32,137 bases of DNA from NCBI GenBank assembly GCA_019100305.1, contig JAHRHW010000002.1, forward strand, positions 1 to 32,137, in the 5' to 3' direction. This stretch comes from Candidatus Thiodiazotropha taylori. GTDB lineage: Bacteria; Pseudomonadota; Gammaproteobacteria; Chromatiales; Chromatiaceae. The notes below the pieces were generated by a model. The model searched no databases, had not been told where the DNA came from, and saw only the letters and a list, made by a program, of their open reading frames with translations. Shown piece by piece: positions 22,497 through 31,131 of this stretch. A program made the position numbers and the translations under genes. Numbering within the stretch: position 1 is the stretch's first letter; every line of letters starts with the position of its first letter.

Positions 22497-25346
22497 ATGG
22501 ATGCGTTAAAAAAGATCTCACCCAACAATATTCTGTATCTTCTTCTCTCTCTGTTGTTGACCGGCTGTATAGAAGAGAACACCGCCCCTGAAGCAGAAAA
22601 TGATCGTGCCACTCTGTCACAGGGGGATAGCATTCTCATCAAAGTGTTGGACAACGACAGCGATGCCAACAGTGACCCTCTGGAGGTTACCAACCTCTCC
22701 TCACCGGAAAAAGGACGAGTAACGCTGCAGACTGATGGCTCGGTACTCTACCAGCACGATGGAAGCGATGCAGCCCAGGACCAGTTTACCTACACCGCCT
22801 TTGACGGTGCGCTAGATTCCGCACCAGCGACAGTCACTCTGACCATTCAAAGCAGTGAAACCAACCCAGATGGGGATGCAGAGGTCACCCCATCCCCAAC
22901 CACTGTCAATCAACGCCCCATTGCCACCAATGATCAGTTTCAGCTCGAGTCGGGAGCGCAGACCTCGCTGAACCTGTTACAGAACGATCAGGACCCTGAT
23001 GGCGACCCGCTGCAGATCGCCCACCTGACTGATCCACAATATGGCTCTCTGCAACTCTCAGTCGATGGCACGATTGTGACCTACCGCCACAATGGCTCGG
23101 ATGCTGTGCAAGATCAGTTCAGCTACATAATTACGGATGGCAGAAACCAGTCTCAACCGGCTCAAGTTACCATTCGAGTTAACAGCTCAAATCAAGCTCC
23201 GCAATTCACCCAGTCAGGGCAAAGTCGTTCGATTGCCATCGATGAACTCTATTCTTTGGTTTTCCAGGCAGTCGACCCGGACGGTGACGAGTTGACCTAT
23301 GATGTCACGGGCCTTCCCTACTGGCTGGTCTACGCAGCGGAGACAAGAACCATCTCAGGCTCCCCTTCCTGGGAGGAGCTGGGTCAGCGGTATCAGATTG
23401 TCATATCGGCTTCTGACGGAATCAACGTCACTGAAAACCAGTTCACCCTGAACATAGAGCAGACACAAACCGTGACAGATGAAATGGCGCACCGCTTGTT
23501 GCTCCAAAGCACCTTCGGCCCGGTGCAGAGTGACATAGACCAGGTAAAAAGCCTTGGTATCAGTGGTTGGGTCGACCATCAACTGAATATGAATTCTGCC
23601 TATAGCAGCCCAACAGACGGTTGGAAAACCCAACTGGAGCGTACGCAAGAGATTGCAGTGCAGGCTGAACCCGGCATTGATTGGTATGAGAGCAATCAGA
23701 TTTTCAATCAACAGCCTCACAGCAGCTCTGTCAAGGATTATCAGATGGCCGCTTGGTGGGAGAACGCCTTGGGTGCCACAGCACCGAACCGTCAACAGAT
23801 CGGTACTGACCAGCTACGCCAACGCGTCGCTTATGCTTTGAGCCAGCTGCTTGTTGTTTCCACCAGCAGCCCGACGATGGTATCTCGAGGCGAATCCCTG
23901 GCTGTCTATTACGATCTGTTAACGAAACACGCTTTCGGTAATTATCGGCAGCTGCTGAAAGAGATCTCCATCAGCCCCGCCATGGGAGTCTATCTGTCCC
24001 ACCAAGGCAATCGCAAAGCCGATCCGGATACGGGTTCACGCCCCGATGAAAACTTTGCCAGGGAGATCATACAACTCTTTACCATCGGACTGTACGAATT
24101 GAATCTGGACGGTTCACCAAACAGGGATGGCGATCATACAACTTATCCTGACCAGGGCAACCATACCGTTGCCACTTACACACAATCCGATATTGAAGAA
24201 CTGGCAAAGGTGATGACGGGTTGGGATCTTGCTGATAATCATCGATTCGGTCAACTCCGCTCCAGCAGTGGCAACTATACCGTGCCGATGGTTTTCAATC
24301 CCACGATGCATGAGGATGAGGCAGCGGAAGGTGGCGATGGCAGGATTACCCTGATGGGACGAATCCTGTTGCTCAATGCCGGTTCGGATCAGAGCGGTCT
24401 CGACAGCGCCCTGGACAGACTGTTTGCCCATCCCAACGTTGCCCCCTATGTCAGTAAGCACCTGATCCAGAGATTGGTAACCTCGAATCCCACAGCACAC
24501 TATGTGGCTCGTATTGCCCAGATCTTCAACAATAACGGGCAGGGCGTAAAAGGAGATCTGAAGGCGGTCGTACGGGGAATCCTGCTCGATCCTGAGGCGC
24601 GTGATGAGAGCTATCAGTCAAACCCGGCCTATGGCAAAGCTAAAGAGCCCCTGTTGGCGATAACCCAATTACTCCGTGCAGCTCATGTCACGCCACTGAA
24701 TGGTTGGTTGAGCAAGCAAAATGTTGCCATGAATCATGTCTATTGGTACCGGGAACCTGAAAAACAGATTAACCAGGCCGCGATGCGCTCACCATCTGTA
24801 TTCAACTTTTACAGTCCCGGCCATGTCCCGAGTGATCCCTACTTTACCAGCCATCAGCTGGTTGGACCGGAGTTTCAGATCCAAACCTCACAAATGCTTG
24901 TGGACTACAACAATCTGGTAGTGACCCTGATATCAAATCTTGAAAAAAACAGGATCATTAAAAATAGTGGAGAGTCTCTGAACGAGTTTGCCAGCTCGCG
25001 AAGACACTACAGCCTCTCACTGCTGACCAACTTCGACACTGAACTCCGCCTGTTCGAACAAGCGCTGGAGAACGACTCGAATGGTGATTTTTCAAGCCTT
25101 AAAGATGACACCATGGACAGTAGTGGTGATACGCCAAAATCCAGGGGGATCAATGCACTGATAGATCATTTGAATCTGCAACTGTTGGGCAGGAAGATGA
25201 GCGACGAATATCGTGATGCCCTAAAACATTATCTGATGGACAGTAGTTATACCAATTCGGGCAATAACATCGAAATTGCCAGGCGAATCGTTCAGGAAGC
25301 GTTCACTTTCATCACCACCTCCAGCGCTTACATGATTCAAAAATAG
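22497..25346 (+). CDS. DUF1800-family lipoprotein with Ig/cadherin-like repeats
   Basis: A 949-residue exported protein. The start at 22497 is chosen because MDALKKISPNNILYLLLSLLLTGC is a clean lipoprotein signal with the lipidated cysteine at residue 24; the frame is open further upstream. Two Big_9-type Ig-like domains follow (about 28-120 and 140-235), each with NDxDxxxDPL and a DGSxxYxHDGSDxxQDQFxY core. A third putative-Ig domain (about 240-325) starts QAVDPDGDELTYDV. The rest is DUF1800 (about 335-949), opening AHRLLLQSTFGP and holding the signature DENFAREIIQLFTIGLYELNLDG. The function of DUF1800 is not established. It is 25 bases from the DUF1501 gene, with which this family is regularly paired, so the two probably act together at the cell envelope. 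Confidence 0.9.
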   Translation: MDALKKISPNNILYLLLSLLLTGCIEENTAPEAENDRATLSQGDSILIKVLDNDSDANSDPLEVTNLSSPEKGRVTLQTDGSVLYQHDGSDAAQDQFTYTAFDGALDSAPATVTLTIQSSETNPDGDAEVTPSPTTVNQRPIATNDQFQLESGAQTSLNLLQNDQDPDGDPLQIAHLTDPQYGSLQLSVDGTIVTYRHNGSDAVQDQFSYIITDGRNQSQPAQVTIRVNSSNQAPQFTQSGQSRSIAIDELYSLVFQAVDPDGDELTYDVTGLPYWLVYAAETRTISGSPSWEELGQRYQIVISASDGINVTENQFTLNIEQTQTVTDEMAHRLLLQSTFGPVQSDIDQVKSLGISGWVDHQLNMNSAYSSPTDGWKTQLERTQEIAVQAEPGIDWYESNQIFNQQPHSSSVKDYQMAAWWENALGATAPNRQQIGTDQLRQRVAYALSQLLVVSTSSPTMVSRGESLAVYYDLLTKHAFGNYRQLLKEISISPAMGVYLSHQGNRKADPDTGSRPDENFAREIIQLFTIGLYELNLDGSPNRDGDHTTYPDQGNHTVATYTQSDIEELAKVMTGWDLADNHRFGQLRSSSGNYTVPMVFNPTMHEDEAAEGGDGRITLMGRILLLNAGSDQSGLDSALDRLFAHPNVAPYVSKHLIQRLVTSNPTAHYVARIAQIFNNNGQGVKGDLKAVVRGILLDPEARDESYQSNPAYGKAKEPLLAITQLLRAAHVTPLNGWLSKQNVAMNHVYWYREPEKQINQAAMRSPSVFNFYSPGHVPSDPYFTSHQLVGPEFQIQTSQMLVDYNNLVVTLISNLEKNRIIKNSGESLNEFASSRRHYSLSLLTNFDTELRLFEQALENDSNGDFSSLKDDTMDSSGDTPKSRGINALIDHLNLQLLGRKMSDEYRDALKHYLMDSSYTNSGNNIEIARRIVQEAFTFITTSSAYMIQK

Positions 25347-25371
25347 GAACCCAGTAAGGAAGTATATAAAT

Positions 25372-27003
25372 ATGGCAATGCATCGTCGTGGATTTTTGAA
25401 ATCACTGGCCAGCCTTGGTTGTATCAGCAGTATGGGCAGCCTGGCACTCCCCAGGCAGGCCGTTGCTGCAGCACCGGATTTCAATGATTACAAAGCCTTG
25501 GTTTGCATCTTTCTGTATGGCGGCAATGATGCTTTCAATATGCTGATTCCTACCTCAACAGATGCCAATAAAGGCTATGATCCATATGCTGAGGCTCGGG
25601 GAAGCCTGGCAGTCAACAACAGCGACCTCGGCATTTCCCAGGTAACCACCAATAGTGGCAATCTGAATCAAGGTGTTCTTGGGGCAGGACAGCAAAATCC
25701 CTACAATCAGAATCTCGATCAGAACACCGCCTATACTGGGGGCATCTACCCGTTGAGTGATAAAGGCATTGACCTGGGTGTCAACGGCGTCATGCCGGAA
25801 CTGGCTCAGTTGATCATCGACAACAGAACCTCAATTTTGGCAAATAGCGGTACTCTTGTCAGACCCGTCACCCGTGATGAGATTATTGATCATCGTGCGG
25901 ATCTCCCTGTCTATCTTTTTGCCCACAATCATCAACAGCGTATTCTGCAAACCGGGCAGGCAAATAATCTGAATGATATCGGCTGGGCGGGAAAGATTGC
26001 GGACCAATGGCACAACATCAATCAAAATAGCCCGCTGGGACTGAATATCTCCTACGCCGGCAATGATCGCATGTTGATTGGCAACAGCTCATCTCCACTG
26101 GTTCTCAATCCGGGAAATGTCCCGAAGATCTATCATTTAAGTGGAGACAACAACACCAACTCCGATCGGCGAGCCCTTTTCAATGCCTTGGCGGGTATCG
26201 AAGGCTCCACAACAAGAGTTCAATTCGGAGCGGACAGGACGGATCGCGTGACTGAGCCATTCAGAACGCTCTATAACAGCAAGGAGTTGAATGCAGTCGC
26301 AACCTTTGATCAATTGAAGCAGAGTTGGGACAGCTTGGAGATCAACTATGCAACCACCGGATCCTATGGAGAAACTCTGTTCGATATTCCGACTGCGCAA
26401 CAACTTGGCTTTAACCAGCCAATTCGTGGCAATCTGATACGCCAACTGGAAGCTGTGGCCAAAATGGTTCATCTTGGGGCATCAGGGAATCTGGGTGCTG
26501 AGTTCAATCGACAGATCTTTTTTGTTGAACTCGGTGGATTTGATACCCATGCCAGCCAGGCATCACAACACCCCCTGCTTCTGAGGGAGTTAAGCCTTGG
26601 TCTTTGGAAATTCCAGAAAGCAATGGAGGAACTGGGATATGCTGACAGTGTCACCAGTTTTACCATGTCCGACTTTGGCCGTACGTTGAGTTTCAACGGC
26701 GATGGAACCGATCATGCCTGGGGATCACATCAGCTGGTTATGGGTGGATATGGCAGTGGTGATTCCGGAACACTCCGAGGTGGAGAGATGATCGGCGAAT
26801 TACCGGAGATGTTACTATCAGGCAATGATGACTACAGTAACAAAGGACGGATGATCCCTACCCTCTCCCAGGATCAGGTCAATGCACCACTCACACAATG
26901 GTTTGGTGTCGATCAAAGCCAGATTTCAAATCTGTTTCCTAATATCAGGAATTTCCAAACCGGAACTGGTATCGAAACGGCTTTTGCACCAATCTTTGCG
27001 TAG
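25372..27003 (+). CDS. DUF1501-family protein with Tat signal
   Basis: A 543-residue protein beginning MAMHRRGFLKSLASLG, a twin-arginine motif followed by a weakly hydrophobic segment and an AVAAA cut region (about 32-36), so it is exported folded. The body is DUF1501 (PF07394), related to the alkaline phosphatase/sulfatase fold: ALVCIFLYGGNDAFNMLIPT at the start, FFVELGGFDTHASQASQH in the middle, and FTMSDFGRTLSFNGDGTDHAWGSHQLVMGG near the end, the last with the likely metal-binding Asp and His residues. AAGGAAG lies nine bases before the ATG. It is co-transcribed with the DUF1800 lipoprotein. The pair's role is unknown. Confidence 0.92.
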   Translation: MAMHRRGFLKSLASLGCISSMGSLALPRQAVAAAPDFNDYKALVCIFLYGGNDAFNMLIPTSTDANKGYDPYAEARGSLAVNNSDLGISQVTTNSGNLNQGVLGAGQQNPYNQNLDQNTAYTGGIYPLSDKGIDLGVNGVMPELAQLIIDNRTSILANSGTLVRPVTRDEIIDHRADLPVYLFAHNHQQRILQTGQANNLNDIGWAGKIADQWHNINQNSPLGLNISYAGNDRMLIGNSSSPLVLNPGNVPKIYHLSGDNNTNSDRRALFNALAGIEGSTTRVQFGADRTDRVTEPFRTLYNSKELNAVATFDQLKQSWDSLEINYATTGSYGETLFDIPTAQQLGFNQPIRGNLIRQLEAVAKMVHLGASGNLGAEFNRQIFFVELGGFDTHASQASQHPLLLRELSLGLWKFQKAMEELGYADSVTSFTMSDFGRTLSFNGDGTDHAWGSHQLVMGGYGSGDSGTLRGGEMIGELPEMLLSGNDDYSNKGRMIPTLSQDQVNAPLTQWFGVDQSQISNLFPNIRNFQTGTGIETAFAPIFA

Positions 27004-27005
27004 AG

Positions 27006-27033
27006 TACTAGGGCCTGTTAACACTAATCCAAT
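27006..27033. repeat. 28-bp dispersed repeat, copy 2
   Basis: This stretch is identical over 28 bases to 10311-10338. It starts three bases after the DUF1501 stop and, on the other strand, supplies the last codons and TAG stop of the MetA-like gene. The sharp loss of identity at both edges marks it as a discrete element. Confidence 0.8.
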
Positions 27034-28091
27034 CCGAGGGGATTATCTGGATCGACACCCTCCATGAACGGTTGATTTCGTAGCCGATGGGTGACCTGGT
27101 AAACCAGACCTATCCAGTTACCGATTACCGCTTCTGCCGTGTCGTGCCAGGTATTATCCAAACGCTCGATGACCAGTGACTCGGGAAACTCAGGTATCTC
27201 CTTGCCCAGTTTTTTCGCCTCATCGATCCTCTCATGGTACTCATCGAAGATTGCCTGACTAGTAAGGCTGAAGTAGTTTTCTGGGAACGGAGGATAGTCG
27301 CTACGAGCACCTGAAATATAGAGATTGACCTCACGCTTGTACTCTTTGAGCAGACTGATTGTGTCATATTCAGGATGCCCCTGAAAATAGACCACACGAA
27401 GCCCGTCCCCACTGACTGCCAGATGTACCCCGGCCTCTTCACTCTCAGCCAACACCTTCAGCCCAGCCTGGTCAAACTGTTCTCTTGATATTTGGTTGTA
27501 GCGTGAATGTGGCACATCAAATCGGGTATTAACATCATTCACCAAAGGGTGCGATGTATCCTTGACCCGATGACTGAAAACTCCCCACAGCTTATCACCC
27601 ATATGAGTTCGTTGCTTACCATGATGGGACTGCACCACTGCATGGGTCGCAAGGCAGGAACATAGCACTGAGGTTACGTTTTCATGGGCCCAGTCGACAA
27701 CCTCGGTCAGCGGTTTCCAGAAATCCTCCTGAGCCAGATCCGGATGGGTAACATTGGCGCCGGTAATGATCAAGGCATCCAGCCCATCCTGTTTGATCTG
27801 TTCAAAGGATTCATAGAAAGCATCGATATGCGCTTTTGCCTTTTCACCACGAGGCAGCACATCCAGAGTAAATGGATGTATAAAGAACTGGGCGATCGGA
27901 TTCGCCTCACCCACCAAACGAAAAAACTGTCTCTCTGTAGCTTCGATTGCAGCGTCGGGCATCATGTTCAACAGACCGATGTGCAACTCCCTGATATGTT
28001 GGTGAGTTGCCCTGTCAGGTGAGAGAACGTTCTGACCCTCCTCCCGCAGACGATCAAAAGTCGGCAATTTAGTATGTGCTACCAATGGCAT
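27024..28091 (-). CDS. metA: MetA-family homoserine O-acyltransferase, divergent
   Basis: A 355-residue member of the MetA family, which acylates homoserine from succinyl- or acetyl-CoA in methionine synthesis. The class I amidotransferase-like fold keeps the catalytic cysteine C146 (CSCLATHAV), H239 and E241 (YFQGHPEYD). The 93-residue C-to-H distance equals that of E. coli MetA (C142, H235). PHSRYNQI is also family-typical. Two points differ: E. coli NLMPKKIETE is here NMMPDAAIEATE, losing the paired lysines. The position aligned with E. coli G111, said to set succinyl versus acetyl choice, is T115. Some MetA homologues acylate serine, so the substrate is open. GGGAG lies about eight bases before the ATG, inside the ATPase gene, one base downstream of whose stop the ATG begins. 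The call is firm at family level only. Confidence 0.8.
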   Translation of the reverse strand: MPLVAHTKLPTFDRLREEGQNVLSPDRATHQHIRELHIGLLNMMPDAAIEATERQFFRLVGEANPIAQFFIHPFTLDVLPRGEKAKAHIDAFYESFEQIKQDGLDALIITGANVTHPDLAQEDFWKPLTEVVDWAHENVTSVLCSCLATHAVVQSHHGKQRTHMGDKLWGVFSHRVKDTSHPLVNDVNTRFDVPHSRYNQISREQFDQAGLKVLAESEEAGVHLAVSGDGLRVVYFQGHPEYDTISLLKEYKREVNLYISGARSDYPPFPENYFSLTSQAIFDEYHERIDEAKKLGKEIPEFPESLVIERLDNTWHDTAEAVIGNWIGLVYQVTHRLRNQPFMEGVDPDNPLGLD

Positions 28092-28092
28092 T

Positions 28093-28938
28093 TCAGGACT
28101 CCCGCTCGATTACTTGTTCCAGAAGCGTGAGAAAATCGGCTTCGCTTTTAACTTGCGACAGCTCATGGGTTGTTACTGTGTATCCATATTTAGCCGCAAT
28201 CGACTCATAGCGTGGTATTCTGGCTCTGAACAGCTTAGGGAATACCCAGCGGATAAAATCATTCGGTTCGATAAGAGAAACATAGTCCACACCTTTGCTT
28301 TCCATGTACTCAGCCAACTGTTGATCCAGAAATGCTTCTCTGTAGTAGAGGGGCTTCGGATGGGATACTGAACGAGCGATCAATGACTGCTCATCCTCCT
28401 CACTCGCTCTGATATAGAGAATCAATGAATGTCTATCAAGAAACTCTAACAGTCCCGGTTCGTCCAACTCGCAAAGACTGCCTCCCACATCGTTTATGAA
28501 GTGGTTATAGCCATAAATCAGCTTTGCCTTTCGCATAAAAGCAGGCACATCGTACATGGCAGCAATCTCTGCCTGTCTGTGCAGATTCTGACGCCGTTTG
28601 AATTCGGTCAAGGACAATCCACCAAGCTCAGGATCTCCCAACATACCAAGAAAGGTGGAGACCGGATTCAGATTATGAAATGTGACATTACTGCGGATAA
28701 AGATCGAATCCGAGTGGAGTAGATCTCTCAGCAATGGCACACTCATGGCCTGTTCTTTGATGGTATCCAGAATGGGTTCATCGAGATAGCGGGTACCGAT
28801 ACGATAGTCTCCGGAGTAGTGAAACCAATTACTGCGTCGTAACAGATTCGAGAGCCGTGTCTTCCCCACACCAGACATACCCATCAAAGTGACGCTTTTT
28901 CTATCCCACTTACGGAATTGTTCCGGACTCAATCTCAC
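28093..28938 (-). CDS. P-loop ATPase/kinase-like protein of unknown function, co-transcribed with metA
   Basis: A 281-residue protein with Walker A GMSGVGKT (residues 20-27) after a short N-terminus. Its downstream part resembles small nucleotide/shikimate-kinase-type P-loop folds: LILYIRASEEDEQ as a core strand, followed by a basic lid-like stretch around IARSVSHPKPLYYREAFLDQQLAEYMESKG. I cannot assign a substrate. The start is a GTG supported by AGGAG nine bases upstream. Only one base separates its stop from the MetA-like ATG, so they are one operon and translation is probably coupled. A near-consensus Fur box lies about 80-97 bases upstream. I recall MetA/ATPase neighbours in other proteobacteria, but this is memory and not checked. 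Confidence 0.75.
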   Translation of the reverse strand: MRLSPEQFRKWDRKSVTLMGMSGVGKTRLSNLLRRSNWFHYSGDYRIGTRYLDEPILDTIKEQAMSVPLLRDLLHSDSIFIRSNVTFHNLNPVSTFLGMLGDPELGGLSLTEFKRRQNLHRQAEIAAMYDVPAFMRKAKLIYGYNHFINDVGGSLCELDEPGLLEFLDRHSLILYIRASEEDEQSLIARSVSHPKPLYYREAFLDQQLAEYMESKGVDYVSLIEPNDFIRWVFPKLFRARIPRYESIAAKYGYTVTTHELSQVKSEADFLTLLEQVIERES

Positions 28939-29016
28939 TGCCAGTTTCTCCTATCGCAAGAGGCGCACATTCTACGGAGAAGCCAGGTTGGATGAAAGTC
29001 ATACAGGAAAAATTGA

Positions 29017-29035
29017 GATAATGAGAATCATTTTC
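29017..29035. promoter_or_regulatory. Fur box
   Basis: GATAATGAGAATCATTTTC matches the 19-base Fur consensus GATAATGATAATCATTATC at 17 positions. It lies about 80 bases upstream of the ATPase-metA operon on the minus strand. On the plus strand it sits between a TTGAGA (29013-29018) and a CAAAAT (29035-29040), 16 bases apart, which is where Fur would block a rightward promoter. Either direction could be controlled. Confidence 0.7.
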
Positions 29036-29046
29036 AAAATACTCTC

Positions 29047-29160
29047 TGATTTTCGATTCTCCTGGATTCCATCACCACCGCCTTCAATCTGGAGTGTGTT
29101 TGAAGGAACAAGGCAGAATCCGATTCTTCCAGAAGAAGACAAACAACCTTTTTGTTTTAT
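29047..29160 (+). ncRNA. Candidate Fur-controlled small transcript
   Basis: If the rightward promoter over the Fur box is used, RNA would start near 29047. The segment can fold with GGATTC (29064-29069) against GAATCC (29115-29120) outside and CCTTCA against TGAAGG inside, followed by a small TCTTC/GAAGA hairpin and a T-rich tract near 29149-29162. No strong coding frame is present. Iron-repressed small RNAs of the RyhB type have this arrangement, but no sequence relationship is claimed and the 3' end is a guess. Confidence 0.25.
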
Positions 29161-29250
29161 TTATCAAAATGTTATTAGGTATATTCAGAAAGACTCGGTC
29201 ACCCAAGAGTGGTAGTCGCCGAGCTTAAGGAATCTTCGCATGACGATAGG

Positions 29251-29388
29251 CTATTCTACTCGGTAAAAAAATGCCTGAGAAACAAGATCGATACCCCGCT
29301 TAACAGTCTGATCAGGTGGTGAGATCAAAACAACCGGCTGTGACCTGGACGGCTTCAGGCCCATATCGTCACGACCACTCTTCGGCAT
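29251..29388 (-). CDS. Possible 45-residue small ORF
   Basis: An ATG at 29388 opens 45 codons, including QPVVLISPPDQTVKRGIDLV, with a stop directly upstream in frame and no membrane segment or known motif. A GAGAGA stretch about 12 bases before the ATG is a weak ribosome site. The residue mix looks protein-like, so it could be a small gene or a remnant of a decayed one, but at this length chance is quite possible. Confidence 0.2.
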   Translation of the reverse strand: MPKSGRDDMGLKPSRSQPVVLISPPDQTVKRGIDLVSQAFFYRVE

Positions 29389-30072
29389 CTCACGTTGGAT
29401 CTCTCAGTATCGTGCTATTCCAGTACGCCACCACACTCCAGCCTCCACATAGCAGTCTCTCAGTTATGCCAGTATCAGGCATAAGATTTACATGAGACAT
29501 CGCTGTCAACCAACTGTTTTTACTAAATATCATTTCAGGACAAAATATTGCCAGGAAGCGTGCCCGGAACGGCCCACTGTAAGCATCATCCAGAGTTATC
29601 TCTTCACAGATGCAGTTTCCATCTGTTAGCGGAGTGACGTCGCCAACGCTCGTTTCCCAGTAGCAGGATCGTTCTCAATCTGTCAGGCCCTATTCAATGG
29701 GAACACTGAAGATCGAAGAAGTGTCTTGCCAGCTGCCCTGTTGCGATTGATCCAATTCCAGTCGATCAGGCAGACAGAGAGGATGCCTAAGGCGGATCTG
29801 TATCACTGATCACAGTCGTGTTAGATTGTAAAATAAGTTAACATTTCGGGAAGTTAATTCACTATCGCTGTATGGCACTTTGGTTCTCTGTATCGGGCGC
29901 GAAGACCTTATCAGTCAGCAACCATGCCGAATGGAGCGCCAATTCCGATTGGCTGTTGAATTTCTGAATGAACTTCAACAAACGATCAAGCATTGAGACT
30001 GTTAGCCGTTATTGAAGCAGACAGGGACAAGCGAGCACAGAATCCACCTAAAGACTGCAAACACCTATCACT

Positions 30073-31131
30073 ATGCCCCATGTACTTATTATTGATGACC
30101 AATCAATAACCCGCATGATTCTTCAAGAATTGGTCGGTTCAATTGATGCTGATGTCTCATCTACCTGTTTTGCTGATCCCACTGAAGCCTTGGATTGGGC
30201 CAAAACCCATGAAATAGACCTCGTAATCACCGATTACAAAATGCCTCAGATGGATGGCATAAAGTTCATCAAGTGGTTAAGGCGTATACCTGGCTGCAGC
30301 GACGTACCCGTGATGATTGTTACCTGCGTGGAGGACCAGTCGGTTCGCTACTCCGCCCTCGAATCCGGCGCCAACGACTTCATCACCAAGCCAATCGATC
30401 ATACTGAGTGTAAGGCCCGCTGCAACAACATGTTGACCATGAGTCATCAGCGAAAAATGATCAAAGATCGAGCGCTTCTACTGGAACAGGAGATCCGCAA
30501 AACCACTCAGGAGTTGCACGACCGGGAACAGGAAACCCTGATGCGTCTGGCAAAGGCTGGCGAGTACCGGGATGAAGATACCGGTAATCATATTTTAAGA
30601 ATCTCCAGGTATTCTCTACTAATTGCCAAAAAACTGGGGTTATCTCAAGAACGCTGCGATTTGATTGCACAGTCAGCTCCTATGCATGATATAGGCAAAA
30701 TCGGTATACCTGACGCAATCCTGCTCAAACCCGGTAAATTGACCGCGGAAGAGTACAACATCATGCAACGACACACGCTACTTGGATACGAAATACTCAA
30801 AGACAGCTTATCGAAGTATATTCAAACTGGTGCGATCATTGCTCTGAACCATCATGAAAAATACAACGGAAAGGGCTATCCAAATAATTTGAACGGCGAT
30901 GAAATACCTCTGGAAGCCAGAATTGTGGCAGTTGCTGATGTTTTTGATGCATTGGTATCAGATAGACCCTATAAAAAAAGCTGGTCAATCGAAAAGGCCA
31001 TTGACTATATTAGCCAAGAGAGAGGATCCCATTTTGATCCAGACTGCGCCGATGCATTTCTCAGTGAAATGCAGGAAGTGGAGGCCATTCACTATGCCCT
31101 GCGTGGAACCCTCGAAGGAACGCATTCTTGA
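30073..31131 (+). CDS. Response regulator with HD-GYP c-di-GMP phosphodiesterase (RpfG-like)
   Basis: A 352-residue protein. The receiver domain (1-120) has the acidic pair D8-D9, phospho-acceptor D54 in ITDYKMPQMDG, and the lysine in FITKPID. A helical linker (about 125-160, MIKDRALLLEQEIRKTTQELHDREQE) leads to the HD-GYP domain: H205-D206 in MHDIGKIGIPD, HHEKYNGKGYP with GYP at 268-270, and VADVFDALVSDRPYK. All expected metal and signature residues are present, so it should degrade c-di-GMP to GMP when activated by a histidine kinase. The order matches Xanthomonas RpfG. Its stop overlaps the TTG start of a membrane protein gene (TTGA). No kinase or rpfF gene is seen in the window. Confidence 0.93.
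   Translation: MPHVLIIDDQSITRMILQELVGSIDADVSSTCFADPTEALDWAKTHEIDLVITDYKMPQMDGIKFIKWLRRIPGCSDVPVMIVTCVEDQSVRYSALESGANDFITKPIDHTECKARCNNMLTMSHQRKMIKDRALLLEQEIRKTTQELHDREQETLMRLAKAGEYRDEDTGNHILRISRYSLLIAKKLGLSQERCDLIAQSAPMHDIGKIGIPDAILLKPGKLTAEEYNIMQRHTLLGYEILKDSLSKYIQTGAIIALNHHEKYNGKGYPNNLNGDEIPLEARIVAVADVFDALVSDRPYKKSWSIEKAIDYISQERGSHFDPDCADAFLSEMQEVEAIHYALRGTLEGTHS

Larger units (their letters stand above)
28939..30072. other. 1.1-kb region without a convincing gene
   Basis: This is the longest apparently non-coding stretch in the window. It contains a Fur box (29017-29035), a nested stem-forming segment (29064-29120), hairpins CTCGG/CCGAG (29194-29198, 29219-29223) and TTATGCC/GGCATAA (29464-29470, 29478-29484), and a minus-strand 45-codon frame (29251-29388). 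From about 29490 to 30072 I see nothing assignable beyond a TAAAAT hexamer near 29829 that could be part of the promoter for the HD-GYP gene. It could hold small RNAs, a decayed gene or long leaders. Confidence 0.6.

Noticed and set aside
28889-29215. Plus-strand 108-codon frame across the Fur box
   Set aside because: It overlaps the start of the ATPase gene on the other strand, lacks a ribosome site, and its composition and lack of motifs look like chance.
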